Positions 51,010 through 60,055 of a DNA stretch of 64,000 nucleotides are shown here, piece by piece. Below the pieces are notes generated by a model, which was given only the letters and a program-made list of their open reading frames with translations, searched no databases and was not told the DNA's origin. The stretch spans positions 231,470-295,469 of the forward strand of contig JAFGTP010000040.1 in the NCBI GenBank assembly GCA_016934035.1, given 5' to 3'. Positions within the stretch are counted from its first letter, which is position 1. The number at the start of each line of letters is the position of its first letter. The position numbers and the translations under genes are program-made. Source of the DNA: Fidelibacterota bacterium. Its GTDB lineage: Bacteria > Fidelibacterota > UBA2242 > JAFGTP01.

Positions 51010-53247
51010 TCACCAGGCTTTATGGAGATTAAATAGTATACCTGCTGCCAAGTAACAAAACCCTGCGCACACCAGCGAGATGGAATATCCCCAGGAAAAT
51101 GCAATCAATAAAACAAGTACTGCACCAAGTGTTGAAGCTGCACCATTGACCGCAAATCCCCAATCAATTAATGCGCCGACACGGGATCCGGCTTTTGGGA
51201 AAGGCATACCCATGAAAAAACCCAGTGGTGCTATTAATAGGATTGTTGATAAAATTCTTAAAAATAATCTTAATCCTCCCAATAAATCGACCAGGGCCGG
51301 GAATAAAATAATATTCAGCAATAACCAAAGGAATATCATTGCAAAAGGAAAAATTGGGTTAAAACGGGTTGAAAACCGGCTGCCAATTCCCGAAAACAAC
51401 AACAGGCTGATCAAAACACTAATTATACTGAAGATTGTTGAACCTGTCAGAAGTGCATATTGCTGAATTAAAATGACTTCCACCATCATAAATCCCAAAC
51501 CGATCATAAAAAAATAGATCCAGGGAACCAATTTTAGTTTTTCTTTACTGAAAATATAGGGTACCAAATTGACAGGAATAATTACTACAAAAACAATTAT
51601 CAGAATGATGGAGATTATAACTTTTGAGAGGGGAAAGCCAAAGAATTCATAGGGCAGGATTTTATCCAGTTTTTGTAAGGAAAAATTTTTCCAAAGACCC
51701 ATCTGGGCAGCAAAGGGACGATTATCTGTGGTAGGTGATATATCAAAGGGAGCCTGCGCTGCGGCTGTTCTCCAGCCCTTTTCGACTATGTTGAGGATCA
51801 ATGGATCATGTAAAGAATCGATGGTGACAGGATAAATGGGATAAACCCAGTTGTGTTCATCCATTCTGACATGGCCGAAAGCATTTTCAATGATATCCAT
51901 TGAAAGGGGTTGTTTTGACATCAGGATGATTTTTCGTCGCATATTTGGCAAGTTGTAAACCGCATAATGGTTTCTGGGAGTTTTTACTCCTAGTCTGATC
52001 AAGGCATCTTGGACCTCGGAAATCAATCTTGGAATGTAGAACTGATGCTCCATCATCAGGAATCCAGTTGGTGTCAGGCTCTTCCAGTAATCCATAAAGG
52101 CTTCAGTGGTAAAGAGATAATTTTCCGCCAGAGCAAAACTTCCAGAAGCCATTGCGGCAAAGGAATTGGCACTGAGAGAATAGATCAGATCAAATTTATT
52201 TTCGAACTGTCGCACATATATTCTGGCATCTTCTGTTACCACTTTGACGCGTGGATCTTGGTAGATATTACCGGAAAATTCAGCCAGATACCCTTTTGTC
52301 ATCAATTGGTTTATATGAGGAATGACTTCAACCGCATGTATTTCCTTTGCACCGTATTGAAGGGCCTGCAATACATCTACTCCGCCACCAGCGCCTAGAG
52401 AAAGAAAACAGCAGTCTTTGTTCAGATCCATGAGATATCTGACATCAATGCCAAAATCATAGAGTTCAGAATCAGGCTTATTGAACTTGCCATCAAAGCC
52501 ATAGCAGGGAGAATTGGCTGCATTGTCAATATTGATGCCCTTGTAATTTTCAGCATAATTATAAATTTTTATTTTTGCGATGGCATCCCAATGACTGTAT
52601 TCAATTTCTGCCCGCTCTTTTCTCTGGACCTGTAACATTTGCTCTGAGAAAGGAATGGAACCCAAAATAGCCAACATTACAGCGACCGGAATAATTTTAA
52701 AATATTTTTTAGAAGCCAGAAAGGCTGCCAACAAAACAGGTAGGGGAACGAGAAATGTTGCTGCCGGAGTGCCGATTAAATTCATCATAAGGATAATCCC
52801 AATGATGCCGATACCGGCAGAAATCATATCTGCCATATATAGTCTGTCGATATCTTTATGATGGATTTTGATGATAAGCGCTAAACCAATTCCACCCAAA
52901 AAATAGGACGAGTTTAGAATAAGGATTGCCGCAAGAAGTTTCAATACCATCAGGGCATCACTAAAAACCTCTGTAAATTGAATATTTAACTTAAAAATCA
53001 GAATCGGACCCAGAAACATAGCTACGGCGGTGAGGACCAAAAGATTGGGAAAATTACTTTCCCGATTTAAAAATTTAAAAAATCGCAGTGATAAACTTCC
53101 CAGGCCCAATCCCAAAACAGCTAAGGATAAAATCAGAAAAGCAAAAGTATAGAAGAATTCTGCGGAAAATATGCGAGTCCAGGCCATTTCCATAGCAATC
53201 AAAGAAATTGATAAAAGGCTAATGGTTAAATATTTGTTATACTTCAT
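51010..53247 (-). CDS. Membrane-fused spermidine synthase-like protein
   Basis: A 745-aa protein: about eight membrane helices at the N-terminus, a soluble Rossmann-type aminopropyltransferase/methyltransferase domain in the middle (about residues 225-500: CCFLSLGAGGGVDVLQALQYGAKEIHAVEVIPHINQL, VVTEDARIYVRQ, FDLIYSL), and about six more helices. GAGGGVD matches the SpeE nucleotide loop and HAVEVI its acidic strand end. It lacks the SpeE gatekeeping DxD pattern in obvious form, so the true substrate is uncertain. The start at 53247 has GAGGGAG 6 nt upstream; the frame extends to 53277. Such fusions are frequent in deep-branching bacteria. Confidence 0.8.
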   Translation of the reverse strand: MKYNKYLTISLLSISLIAMEMAWTRIFSAEFFYTFAFLILSLAVLGLGLGSLSLRFFKFLNRESNFPNLLVLTAVAMFLGPILIFKLNIQFTEVFSDALMVLKLLAAILILNSSYFLGGIGLALIIKIHHKDIDRLYMADMISAGIGIIGIILMMNLIGTPAATFLVPLPVLLAAFLASKKYFKIIPVAVMLAILGSIPFSEQMLQVQRKERAEIEYSHWDAIAKIKIYNYAENYKGINIDNAANSPCYGFDGKFNKPDSELYDFGIDVRYLMDLNKDCCFLSLGAGGGVDVLQALQYGAKEIHAVEVIPHINQLMTKGYLAEFSGNIYQDPRVKVVTEDARIYVRQFENKFDLIYSLSANSFAAMASGSFALAENYLFTTEAFMDYWKSLTPTGFLMMEHQFYIPRLISEVQDALIRLGVKTPRNHYAVYNLPNMRRKIILMSKQPLSMDIIENAFGHVRMDEHNWVYPIYPVTIDSLHDPLILNIVEKGWRTAAAQAPFDISPTTDNRPFAAQMGLWKNFSLQKLDKILPYEFFGFPLSKVIISIILIIVFVVIIPVNLVPYIFSKEKLKLVPWIYFFMIGLGFMMVEVILIQQYALLTGSTIFSIISVLISLLLFSGIGSRFSTRFNPIFPFAMIFLWLLLNIILFPALVDLLGGLRLFLRILSTILLIAPLGFFMGMPFPKAGSRVGALIDWGFAVNGAASTLGAVLVLLIAFSWGYSISLVCAGFCYLAAGILFNLHKAW

Positions 53248-53435
53248 TAAAAACTCCCTCTTATTATTAATTTTCACTCAACTATGAGAACAGAATCGTA
53301 AGTAATGTTGTCATGGATCTGCCAGATTTAATTGTGAAAAAGAATAAAATGCTGCATTAGGAAATAAAATGTGTACTTTTATAATTAAAAGATTGTAATA
53401 ATGATTTTATTTATCTTAAATTTTGAGTGCTTTTT

Positions 53436-53506
53436 GCGGGTGTAGTCCAATGGTAGAACATCAGCTTCCCAAGCTGAATACGAGGGTCCGATTCCCTTCA
53501 CCCGCT
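53436..53506 (+). tRNA. tRNA-Gly(CCC), with two unusual bases
   Basis: A 71-nt cloverleaf without encoded CCA: acceptor GCGGGTG/CACCCGC and U73, anticodon stem TCAGC/GCTGA with loop TTCCCAA (anticodon CCC, Gly), T-stem GAGGG/CCCTT. It closely matches typical bacterial tRNA-Gly(CCC), but position 12 in the D-stem is C instead of U (C12-A23 mismatch) and position 55 in the T-loop is C instead of the near-universal U (TCCGATT, not TTCGATT). A T-run follows. Whether it is functional is uncertain. Confidence 0.85.
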
Positions 53507-53607
53507 CAAGTTTTTTATTTACTCCTGATTTTATTTTTTTTAAAACTAATTATTTTGTATCAATTGTTTCTGCCGGTCAATATACTGGGTTTGTGATTTT
53601 TTCCTGA

Positions 53608-54498
53608 TTAAAGGTAAATATCTGCGCAATCTGAAAAATTTTCTATCTTGAATTTATATCCATTAGAAATTAAACATTGGGGGATTGCGTGGGTGCTGGA
53701 CAAGATTAGTTCACGGGCCATTTCACCAAATCGTTGAATTAAAAGAAATTTCGGTACAATTAATCTTACAGGCTTTTTCAGTTTTTCACCCAGAATCCTG
53801 GTAAACTCATTGTTGGTCAAGGGATTTGGTGATACGGCATTGACTGGGCCGTAAATATTTTCTTTGGCAATGATAAAGTCGATAATTGGACCCATTTCAA
53901 CCAATCCGATCCAACTCATCATCTGTTTACCGTCACCTATTCGGCCCCCAAACCCGAATTTGAATATAGGTAACAGTTTGCCAAGTATGCCACCTTTGAA
54001 TGAAAAAACCATTCCCAGCCGCAGGTTGACAGTACGGATGCCGGATTCAGCAGCTGGTCGGGTACTCAGTTCCCAGTGTCGGCATAATTCTGCCAGAAAA
54101 CCCTTTCCTGGTGGTGAGTTTTCGTCTACCTTTTGAATAGTATTATAACCATAAAAGCCTATTGCTGATGCAGAGATCAATAATTTAGGTTTTTGGGGAA
54201 GTGATGCAATTTTTTTGGAAAGTATTTCTGTTGACTGAATGCGACTGTTTCTCAGCTTATCTTTTCTAGACTTGGTCCATCGTCCTGCACTGAGGTTTTC
54301 GCCCGCCAGGTTGATGACAACATCAATAGGCTTGGTTTTGTCAAAATGAATCGTCCCTTCATCAGGAGACCAAAAGAATGGTTCCTTTTGTCGGTTATCA
54401 CCTCGTTTCATCGGAAACACCTGGTGCCCAGCAATTTTGAAGTATTCGCTCAATTCACTTCCAATGAATCCCGACGCGCCGGTAATGAGTATTTTCAT
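53608..54498 (-). CDS. TIGR01777-type (YfcH-like) NAD-dependent epimerase
   Basis: A 296-aa extended-SDR protein: MKILITGASGFIGSELSEYF (Rossmann GxxGxxG), VVINLAGENLSAGRWTKSRKDKLRNSRIQSTEIL, LLISASAIGFYG (SDR YxxxK region altered in this family), RTVNLRLGMVFSFKGGILGKLLPIFKFGFGGRIGDGKQMMSWI (family hallmark), GPVNAVSPNPLTNNEFTRILG. The function of the family is unknown; cell-division-related partners have been reported for some. ATG at 54498 is chosen; the frame reaches a TTG at 54513 that lies in the terminator T-run of the upstream gene. Confidence 0.88.
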   Translation of the reverse strand: MKILITGASGFIGSELSEYFKIAGHQVFPMKRGDNRQKEPFFWSPDEGTIHFDKTKPIDVVINLAGENLSAGRWTKSRKDKLRNSRIQSTEILSKKIASLPQKPKLLISASAIGFYGYNTIQKVDENSPPGKGFLAELCRHWELSTRPAAESGIRTVNLRLGMVFSFKGGILGKLLPIFKFGFGGRIGDGKQMMSWIGLVEMGPIIDFIIAKENIYGPVNAVSPNPLTNNEFTRILGEKLKKPVRLIVPKFLLIQRFGEMARELILSSTHAIPQCLISNGYKFKIENFSDCADIYL

Positions 54499-54511
54499 TA
54501 TTCGATCAATC

Positions 54512-54536
54512 AAAAAGGCAGCCTGTCGAGCTGCCT
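54512..54536 (-). terminator. Terminator after the ferritin-like gene
   Basis: GGCAGC (54517-54522), loop CTGTCGA, GCTGCC (54530-54535), with T5 on the minus strand. It lies only about 14 nt upstream of the epimerase start, leaving no room for a normal promoter in between. Confidence 0.8.
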
Positions 54537-54550
54537 GATTTTATTCCTTT

Positions 54551-55066
54551 TTAACTTAGTCTAAGTTTTTTCCAATCATCCTTCATGCGTTCAATATCAG
54601 AAATCCAGTCTTCTATATCCTGTTCATGTTCCAGTTCTTCATTGAGAATCGTGGTTGCCATTTGATGGGTCGTATGGTCTTTGCCGCTGGTGAAATCTGC
54701 AATCATTTTATAGCGGTTAATGGCACATCGCTCTCCGTTTAGGTTTTGCGTCAGGATGGCTTCCACATAGGGGTCATCGGGTACTTCATAGGCACATTTA
54801 CTTAGTTTCATCCAGTCGGCTGGAGTGAGGACTGGTTTTCCACCCAGCTGAATGATTCTTTCTACAACCATGACAGCATGGTTCAATTCCTGGTTGGCAT
54901 GAAGAAGTAGTTCGGGTTCGATTTCGCTTCTCATCGGGCCTTCCATCATTCGGGCGCCAATCCAGTATTGATAATAAGCCAGCCATTCTTCACAGAGCGC
55001 TTCATTTAACATTTGAAGTAATTCATCAATGTTGAGATTGAGAATTTCTAAACCTCTTTGTCCCAT
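54551..55066 (-). CDS. Ferritin-like diiron protein
   Basis: A 171-aa four-helix bundle. The likely ligands are in EALCEEWLAYYQYW, ANQELNHAVMVVERI, NLNGERCAINRYKMIA and NEELEHEQDIEDWI (E, ExxH, E, ExxH pattern of ferritin/bacterioferritin/Dps-like proteins). No heme Met52 equivalent is obvious. Role: iron storage or redox stress protection. ATG at 55066 follows AAAGGAGG; the in-frame ATG at 55129 is not preceded by a ribosome binding site. Confidence 0.85.
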   Translation of the reverse strand: MGQRGLEILNLNIDELLQMLNEALCEEWLAYYQYWIGARMMEGPMRSEIEPELLLHANQELNHAVMVVERIIQLGGKPVLTPADWMKLSKCAYEVPDDPYVEAILTQNLNGERCAINRYKMIADFTSGKDHTTHQMATTILNEELEHEQDIEDWISDIERMKDDWKKLRLS

Positions 55067-55177
55067 ATTTTCCTCCTTTTTTATTATTTTCAAAATATTA
55101 ATGACAGTTATACCATAAGCAAATTTCATGAAAAAATCAATTGATTTAATATTTTTTATGAGTTATTATAATGAAAT

Positions 55178-55288
55178 TTTATTTTTAAAAATATTGTAGA
55201 AATACCAACGTTTTCTTTGGATTACAACCCTCATCGCTGGGAAACAGATTTTTATATCGATTTTATTCAAGAAAGTGGCGTTAATTAA
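55178..55288 (+). other. Possible gene remnant
   Basis: An open plus-strand frame with no start codon reads VEIPTFSLDYNPHRW then ETDFYIDFIQESGVN and a stop. The residue pattern looks protein-like, but nothing upstream in frame continues it. No family was recognised. The rest of the 55067-55315 gap holds no other feature. Confidence 0.2.
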
Positions 55289-55315
55289 TGTCAATCATTG
55301 GAGAGGACCATTTTT

Positions 55316-55798
55316 TCAGGGGGACCATTGAGAGACCTGCTGAAACCGAGTAACATAATAATACCGGGCAATTTCAATTCTGAACAATGCAGTATTTTCT
55401 GATTTCAAAAAATCAGACATATAGGGATGCCGCTCCCAAAGCATTTTTTGACCCAGTGACAATTCTTTCTCCGATTTTAATTCCTTTGCTGTACCGATGA
55501 TGGTCACTGCTTCAATTTTATCCATATCATGAGAATAGTCTGAGCGGGTGTCAACAACCACTGAAACGTTTGGACTTTGGCTGAGAAGCATATACTTTCG
55601 TGTTGCTGTCGGCGTGGTAAAGAAGAAATTTTTTAAATCATCGGTGTAAGCATAGGCTACCAGTGATCCATAGGCCAGTCCATCACCCTGGGTGCATAAT
55701 ACAGAAAAGCGCTGCCCTTGCAATAGGTTGCGAATTTTACTTTCAATATCTAAAAAAGTTGCTGTGACGTCTGAATCAGGTCTTTCCTTTTGAATCAT
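55316..55798 (-). CDS. Pyridoxamine 5'-phosphate oxidase-like FMN-binding protein
   Basis: A 160-aa split-barrel flavin protein. FSVLCTQGDGLAYGSLVAYAYTDDLKNFFFTTPTATRKYMLLSQSPNVSVVVDTRS is the N-terminal two-thirds of the PNPOx-like fold, then AVTIIGTAKEL and LFRIEIARYYYVTRF. It may act on a heme or flavin substrate; specificity cannot be read from sequence. It begins on its own and ends well before the metallo-beta-lactamase gene on the same strand. Confidence 0.85.
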   Translation of the reverse strand: MIQKERPDSDVTATFLDIESKIRNLLQGQRFSVLCTQGDGLAYGSLVAYAYTDDLKNFFFTTPTATRKYMLLSQSPNVSVVVDTRSDYSHDMDKIEAVTIIGTAKELKSEKELSLGQKMLWERHPYMSDFLKSENTALFRIEIARYYYVTRFQQVSQWSP

Positions 55799-55944
55799 AT
55801 TGCCTCACGTATCAAAGTCAAAGGTTAAAAAAACATGAAATAAATCCTGCAAGGGTGAGATTCCAAGATGACTTTTCAATTTTTCCTGTTTATTTTTCAG
55901 AATTTCAAAAAATGCCCAATGATCCTTCAAACCAAATCAGGTAT

Positions 55945-56673
55945 TTACCTTTTTTCCCGTACCAGTGAAATGGTATGGTTCATTAGTTCTTTTCCGCCAC
56001 TGGGGCCATGGCCGGGCACAACGATTTTCGCATTCGGGTAAGCGGCCATCACCTTTTCAACCGTTGCGTCCCATTCGTCTACCACGGCATCGCCTAGATA
56101 GCCCAGGTGTTGGGAACCAGCGGATTTTATCAGGCATCCGCCGAACAAAATACTATCTTGAGGCAGCCAGACTACAATGTTGTCAAAACTATGTCCTCCG
56201 CCGTAAAAACGGCATTCAAGTTTTTTGCCATAAAAATCAAGGTCATAGACTGTTTCAAAACCAATATTTGGAACCTCCAGGGAATCTTCCTGACATTTTG
56301 CAATGGTGAGATTTGAAGCGATGGACTTTACTCCTTTATCATGCAAAAATTCCAATCCTCCGATACAATCTGTGTGAAAATGGCCGGCAATGTGCTTTTC
56401 TATTTTTACGTGCATGCTATCCAGCAGATAATCATAGATGACCCGGGTTTTTTCATTGTTAACAGGCGTATCAATCATTACGGCCTTGCTGTTTTTGATG
56501 ATGATCATGCCATTACTGGGAAAACGGCCGAATTGTTCGCTGTTTTCCCAGGTAGTATGGACATAGACGGAATCACTGATGTGAATAAGTTCAACATCCG
56601 GGTGAAGCTCAAGGGCCTGCGCCAAAAGTGTCATGGATAAAGAAAGTAAAAAATTTATTGTCAATGCTCTCAT
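55945..56673 (-). CDS. Subclass B1 metallo-beta-lactamase
   Basis: A 242-aa secreted zinc hydrolase with a signal (MRALTINFLLSLSMTLLAQA). All B1 zinc ligands are present and correctly spaced: H98, H100, D102 in AGHFHTDCIGG, H161 in GGGHSFDNIVVWLP, C180 in ILFGGCLIKS and H222 in VVPGHGPSGGKELMNHT (H116, H118, D120, H196, C221, H263 of the BBL numbering). The N233 position is Tyr (LGYLGDA instead of LGNLGDA). It should hydrolyse beta-lactams, including carbapenems, but the activity is unproven. The start at 56673 begins the signal; the frame extends to 56829 without a second ribosome binding site. Confidence 0.9.
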   Translation of the reverse strand: MRALTINFLLSLSMTLLAQALELHPDVELIHISDSVYVHTTWENSEQFGRFPSNGMIIIKNSKAVMIDTPVNNEKTRVIYDYLLDSMHVKIEKHIAGHFHTDCIGGLEFLHDKGVKSIASNLTIAKCQEDSLEVPNIGFETVYDLDFYGKKLECRFYGGGHSFDNIVVWLPQDSILFGGCLIKSAGSQHLGYLGDAVVDEWDATVEKVMAAYPNAKIVVPGHGPSGGKELMNHTISLVREKR

Positions 56674-56771
56674 GATTATTCCTGAATCAGTTAATATAAA
56701 TTTATAAATTTCAGCCCAGAGAGTCATTAAAAATTTCAGATGGTTCCCATAACTCCCGATGATTGCTGGGA

Positions 56772-57812
56772 TTATTTCGAATCCAGTGATGACTGGAAAT
56801 ATTTTTCCCCCATGATCATTGTTGGCCAATTTACCAAATCTTCAATTTTTCCGCCCCAATTGGTATAAAGATGACCCAGCATTTTTTCTTTTTCGAATTG
56901 CAAACTGTATTGGATTAATTTTTGCGATGCCTCGGCATTGTGCCAGCTGCAAGGCAAGACCCTGAACCCTTTTTCAATAAACATGGGAATAGATGCGTAG
57001 GTATCCCTGGGTTCATAATGCCAGTCACAGATAATAATATCTTTAGGGACCCTGTCAATGGCCGGCCAGGTCCCATTGGCAGATGCTTCCCATTCACCGT
57101 AGTCAATCGCTTCTGCATTGATAAAACGATCGCCCCACATGAACATTTCAACTCCTTTTTCTTTGACCAGGTGGTTGTAAATGTCATTCACTGCTTTGGC
57201 GTACATTTCTGCCGGATTCTGGTCTTTGGTATTGATGGCGTATTCCGATTGCAACAGAAAGACCTCATCCATTCCAACATGCATGCCATCCACCTGGAAA
57301 GCGTCGATGAGTTCGTCCATCAATGGAAAGACAATCTCATATACCCGTGGATTGGTGACGTCCCATTCACGGCAATAGATTGAATCATTATTTGGATAAG
57401 CTCCGGGTGTCAAATCCAGTTCAGGGTATTCTGAAAGCAATTTGAATGTTTTATCGGCCCAGGACTGATGACCCACACTTTGGAACTGAATGATCAGACG
57501 AATGTCATTTTTACGACAAAGGCGGGCAAATTTTCGGGCTGCCTCTTTTGTAATAACATCGTTTGTCTGGCGCAATTCCGGATGAGACTGAAATTCAAAA
57601 TGGTAGTCCACTTCCAGTATGATAAGATTGATTCCCTTTTCTTTGAATCCGGAAAGATTGTCCCCGACTTTAGCCAGATCTTCATTGTTATTAAAATTCA
57701 GTAAATGGACTGCCTGCCAGTAATCACCCTCGTTAGGCCCGACTTTTTCTGTGGAACAATTGACTATGAATAAAAAAGAGAAGAAAATTGAAAAATTTTT
57801 AAGGATTTTCAT
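56772..57812 (-). CDS. GH20-like beta-N-acetylhexosaminidase lipoprotein
   Basis: A 346-aa lipoprotein (signal ending FIVNCSTEK, Cys19). The TIM-barrel course of GH20 is visible: LIILEVDYHFEFQSHPEL, RLIIQFQSVGHQSW, YCREWDVTNPRVYEIVFPLMDELIDAF, DGMHVGMDEVFLL with the neighbouring acids D182-E183 used in substrate-assisted catalysis, and CDWHYEPRDTYASIP. It is shorter than typical hexosaminidases and lacks an obvious N-terminal domain, so the assignment to GH20 is probable, not certain. AAGGAGG precedes the ATG. It is followed 98 nt on by the metallo-beta-lactamase gene. Confidence 0.7.
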   Translation of the reverse strand: MKILKNFSIFFSFLFIVNCSTEKVGPNEGDYWQAVHLLNFNNNEDLAKVGDNLSGFKEKGINLIILEVDYHFEFQSHPELRQTNDVITKEAARKFARLCRKNDIRLIIQFQSVGHQSWADKTFKLLSEYPELDLTPGAYPNNDSIYCREWDVTNPRVYEIVFPLMDELIDAFQVDGMHVGMDEVFLLQSEYAINTKDQNPAEMYAKAVNDIYNHLVKEKGVEMFMWGDRFINAEAIDYGEWEASANGTWPAIDRVPKDIIICDWHYEPRDTYASIPMFIEKGFRVLPCSWHNAEASQKLIQYSLQFEKEKMLGHLYTNWGGKIEDLVNWPTMIMGEKYFQSSLDSK

Positions 57813-58021
57813 GAAAACCTCCTTGCATAAAAAATGTTAAATATCACGAAAGCCCTCAAAAATTATGGTGGAAAGTAAGAAAAAAAAATAAAGAGTCCAA
57901 GTTGAAATTATTTTTATTCCCTCAATCTTCATTTTATTCCAAATCCTGATATTATCTTTGTTCTTTCTACAATATCTGCCTACTTTTGAGGAGTATGGTA
58001 TTATTTAATTGTGAGTCAATT

Positions 58022-59986
58022 ATGAAAAAAAGTTTTGTATTCTTGCTGATAAGTATTTCGATACTTGGCGCCCAAGCCCCCAAAATTGATTTAAGTTTTC
58101 GAGTAGAAAAAGCAAGCCGAAAAGAAATTCGGTACAAAGCCCTGGCCAAAGTCAATGATGAAATAACCGATAATCAGCAATTATTTGATATTCAATATTA
58201 TAATCTTGATATGAAAATCAATGTGCGTAATCCTGGCGTTATTGGCAGGATTTTGGTTGTCGGAGAAGTTGTCAAAGAACCGATCAGTGAAGTGGAATTG
58301 AATTTTTGGCAGGGACTCAGTATTACAAAAATCTATGCTGCCGGCCGGCCAATGAGGGAATTGAATTATCAGTGGTCCGGGGATATTGTGAGGGTGAATC
58401 TCGATTCTGTCTATGCTCAAGGCGGTCTTTTTAAATTTTACCTTGAATATGCAGGTGATCCAAGTGACAATCCCTATGGATATTTTGCCTTTGATGCCTA
58501 CAATGGTGAATCCCTGATCTGGACTTTAAATGAACCCTATGGCGCCCGGGGGTGGTTTCCCTGCAAGGATGTTCCCTCGGACAAACCGGATTCAATGGAT
58601 ATTCGGGTGCAGGTCCCGAAGGGTTTCATTGTCGCATCAAATGGTAAACTGGTCAGTCAAAAGGACACGGTCAATTCAACCATTTTTCACTGGCAAGAGC
58701 GGTACCCCATTGCAACCTATCTGGTTTCCCTGGCCATTCATCCCTATGCGCAGTTTTCGGATTGGTATATCTTCGGTGATCAGGATTCCATGGAAGTCCA
58801 ATATTATGTGATGCCGGATCATTATTCATCCAGACTGAGCGATTACCGTAAAACAGTGAAAATGATTGCCTATTATTCGGAGATTTTTGGCCAATACCCG
58901 TTTATCAATGAAAAATACGGTCATGCGGAATTTGGTTGGGGGGGCGGCATGGAGCACCAGACGATTACCAGTCTCGGTGGCGCCTCAGAATTACTGATCG
59001 CCCATGAACTGGCCCATCAATGGTGGGGAGATGCGGTGACCTGCCACCAGTTTCACGACCTATGGCTCAATGAAGGTTTTGCCAGCTATGCTGAAGCGCT
59101 TTGGTATGAGTACGAATACCCGGACTATACAGCCAGTGATTATCAACTTTATTCAGAATATTTTGGTGATGGTACCATCTATGTCGAGGACCTGAATGGC
59201 AGTGAGCCTCTATTCTCAAAAGGGCTTCGATATGACAAAGCCTCCTGGGTACTTCATATGCTACGGAATGTGGTCGGTGACAGGCAGTTCTTTGAGATTT
59301 TACAAACCTATTATCAATCCGGCAAATTCAGATATAAATCAGCGACAACTGAGGATTTTATAGAACATTGTCAGACCGTTTCCGGATTAAATCTGGACCA
59401 GTTTTTTCAGCAATGGATTTTTGAGGAATATTATCCTGACTATCATTATTGCTGGAACTCCGCTGAAGTAGATTCCGGGCATATTGTGCATCTGACTATT
59501 CGGCAGGAACAGACCAACACCGGTTTATTCTGGATGCCCATCGATGTACGGGTTTCCACGCTTCAGGCCGATTATGATTTTCGGGTTTGGGATTCTCTGC
59601 AGGTCCAGCAGTTTGATCTATATGTGAAAGATGACCCGAAACTGGTGGAACTGGACCCGGATAACTGGATTCTGAAAAAGGTCAAATTAACAGATACAAG
59701 CATTGTCAAAGAAAAACAGATTAATGATTTTCGATTGTATCAAAACTACCCAAACCCTTTTAATCCGATGACAACTGTGGTCTTTAACCTTCCGGTGAGA
59801 GCAGAAATTCGGCTGAATGTTTATGATATTCTGGGCCGGCATATAGATATGTTGGCAGATGGTATCCTGAATGCCGGTTTTCATCGTGTAAAGTTTGACG
59901 GGACTGGTCTTCCTTCCGGCGTTTATATCTGCAAATTTGAATATGGCAATCAGACAAGATTTAAAAAAATGGTACTGATGAAATAA
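58022..59986 (+). CDS. M1-family metalloaminopeptidase with a T9SS sorting domain
   Basis: A 654-aa exported zinc aminopeptidase (signal MKKSFVFLLISISILGAQA). The M1 exopeptidase motif appears as GGGMEHQ, the zinc motif HELAHQWWGD (H328, E329, H332) with E351 in LNEGFASY, and the downstream Tyr in the family's YDKASWVLHMLRNVVG region. Residues about 570-654 form a Por-type C-terminal sorting domain (FRLYQNYPNPFNP, LNVYDILGR, GTGLPSGVYICKFEYG, KKMVLMK), which routes the enzyme through the type IX secretion system to the surface. The ATG at 58022 begins the signal; the frame extends upstream to 57986. Confidence 0.92.
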   Translation: MKKSFVFLLISISILGAQAPKIDLSFRVEKASRKEIRYKALAKVNDEITDNQQLFDIQYYNLDMKINVRNPGVIGRILVVGEVVKEPISEVELNFWQGLSITKIYAAGRPMRELNYQWSGDIVRVNLDSVYAQGGLFKFYLEYAGDPSDNPYGYFAFDAYNGESLIWTLNEPYGARGWFPCKDVPSDKPDSMDIRVQVPKGFIVASNGKLVSQKDTVNSTIFHWQERYPIATYLVSLAIHPYAQFSDWYIFGDQDSMEVQYYVMPDHYSSRLSDYRKTVKMIAYYSEIFGQYPFINEKYGHAEFGWGGGMEHQTITSLGGASELLIAHELAHQWWGDAVTCHQFHDLWLNEGFASYAEALWYEYEYPDYTASDYQLYSEYFGDGTIYVEDLNGSEPLFSKGLRYDKASWVLHMLRNVVGDRQFFEILQTYYQSGKFRYKSATTEDFIEHCQTVSGLNLDQFFQQWIFEEYYPDYHYCWNSAEVDSGHIVHLTIRQEQTNTGLFWMPIDVRVSTLQADYDFRVWDSLQVQQFDLYVKDDPKLVELDPDNWILKKVKLTDTSIVKEKQINDFRLYQNYPNPFNPMTTVVFNLPVRAEIRLNVYDILGRHIDMLADGILNAGFHRVKFDGTGLPSGVYICKFEYGNQTRFKKMVLMK

Positions 59987-60055
59987 AAAATAGTATTAAG
60001 GTATTTTTGTTATTTTTGAATATTTTTATATTCTGATATATTTTTGGAGAGGTCT

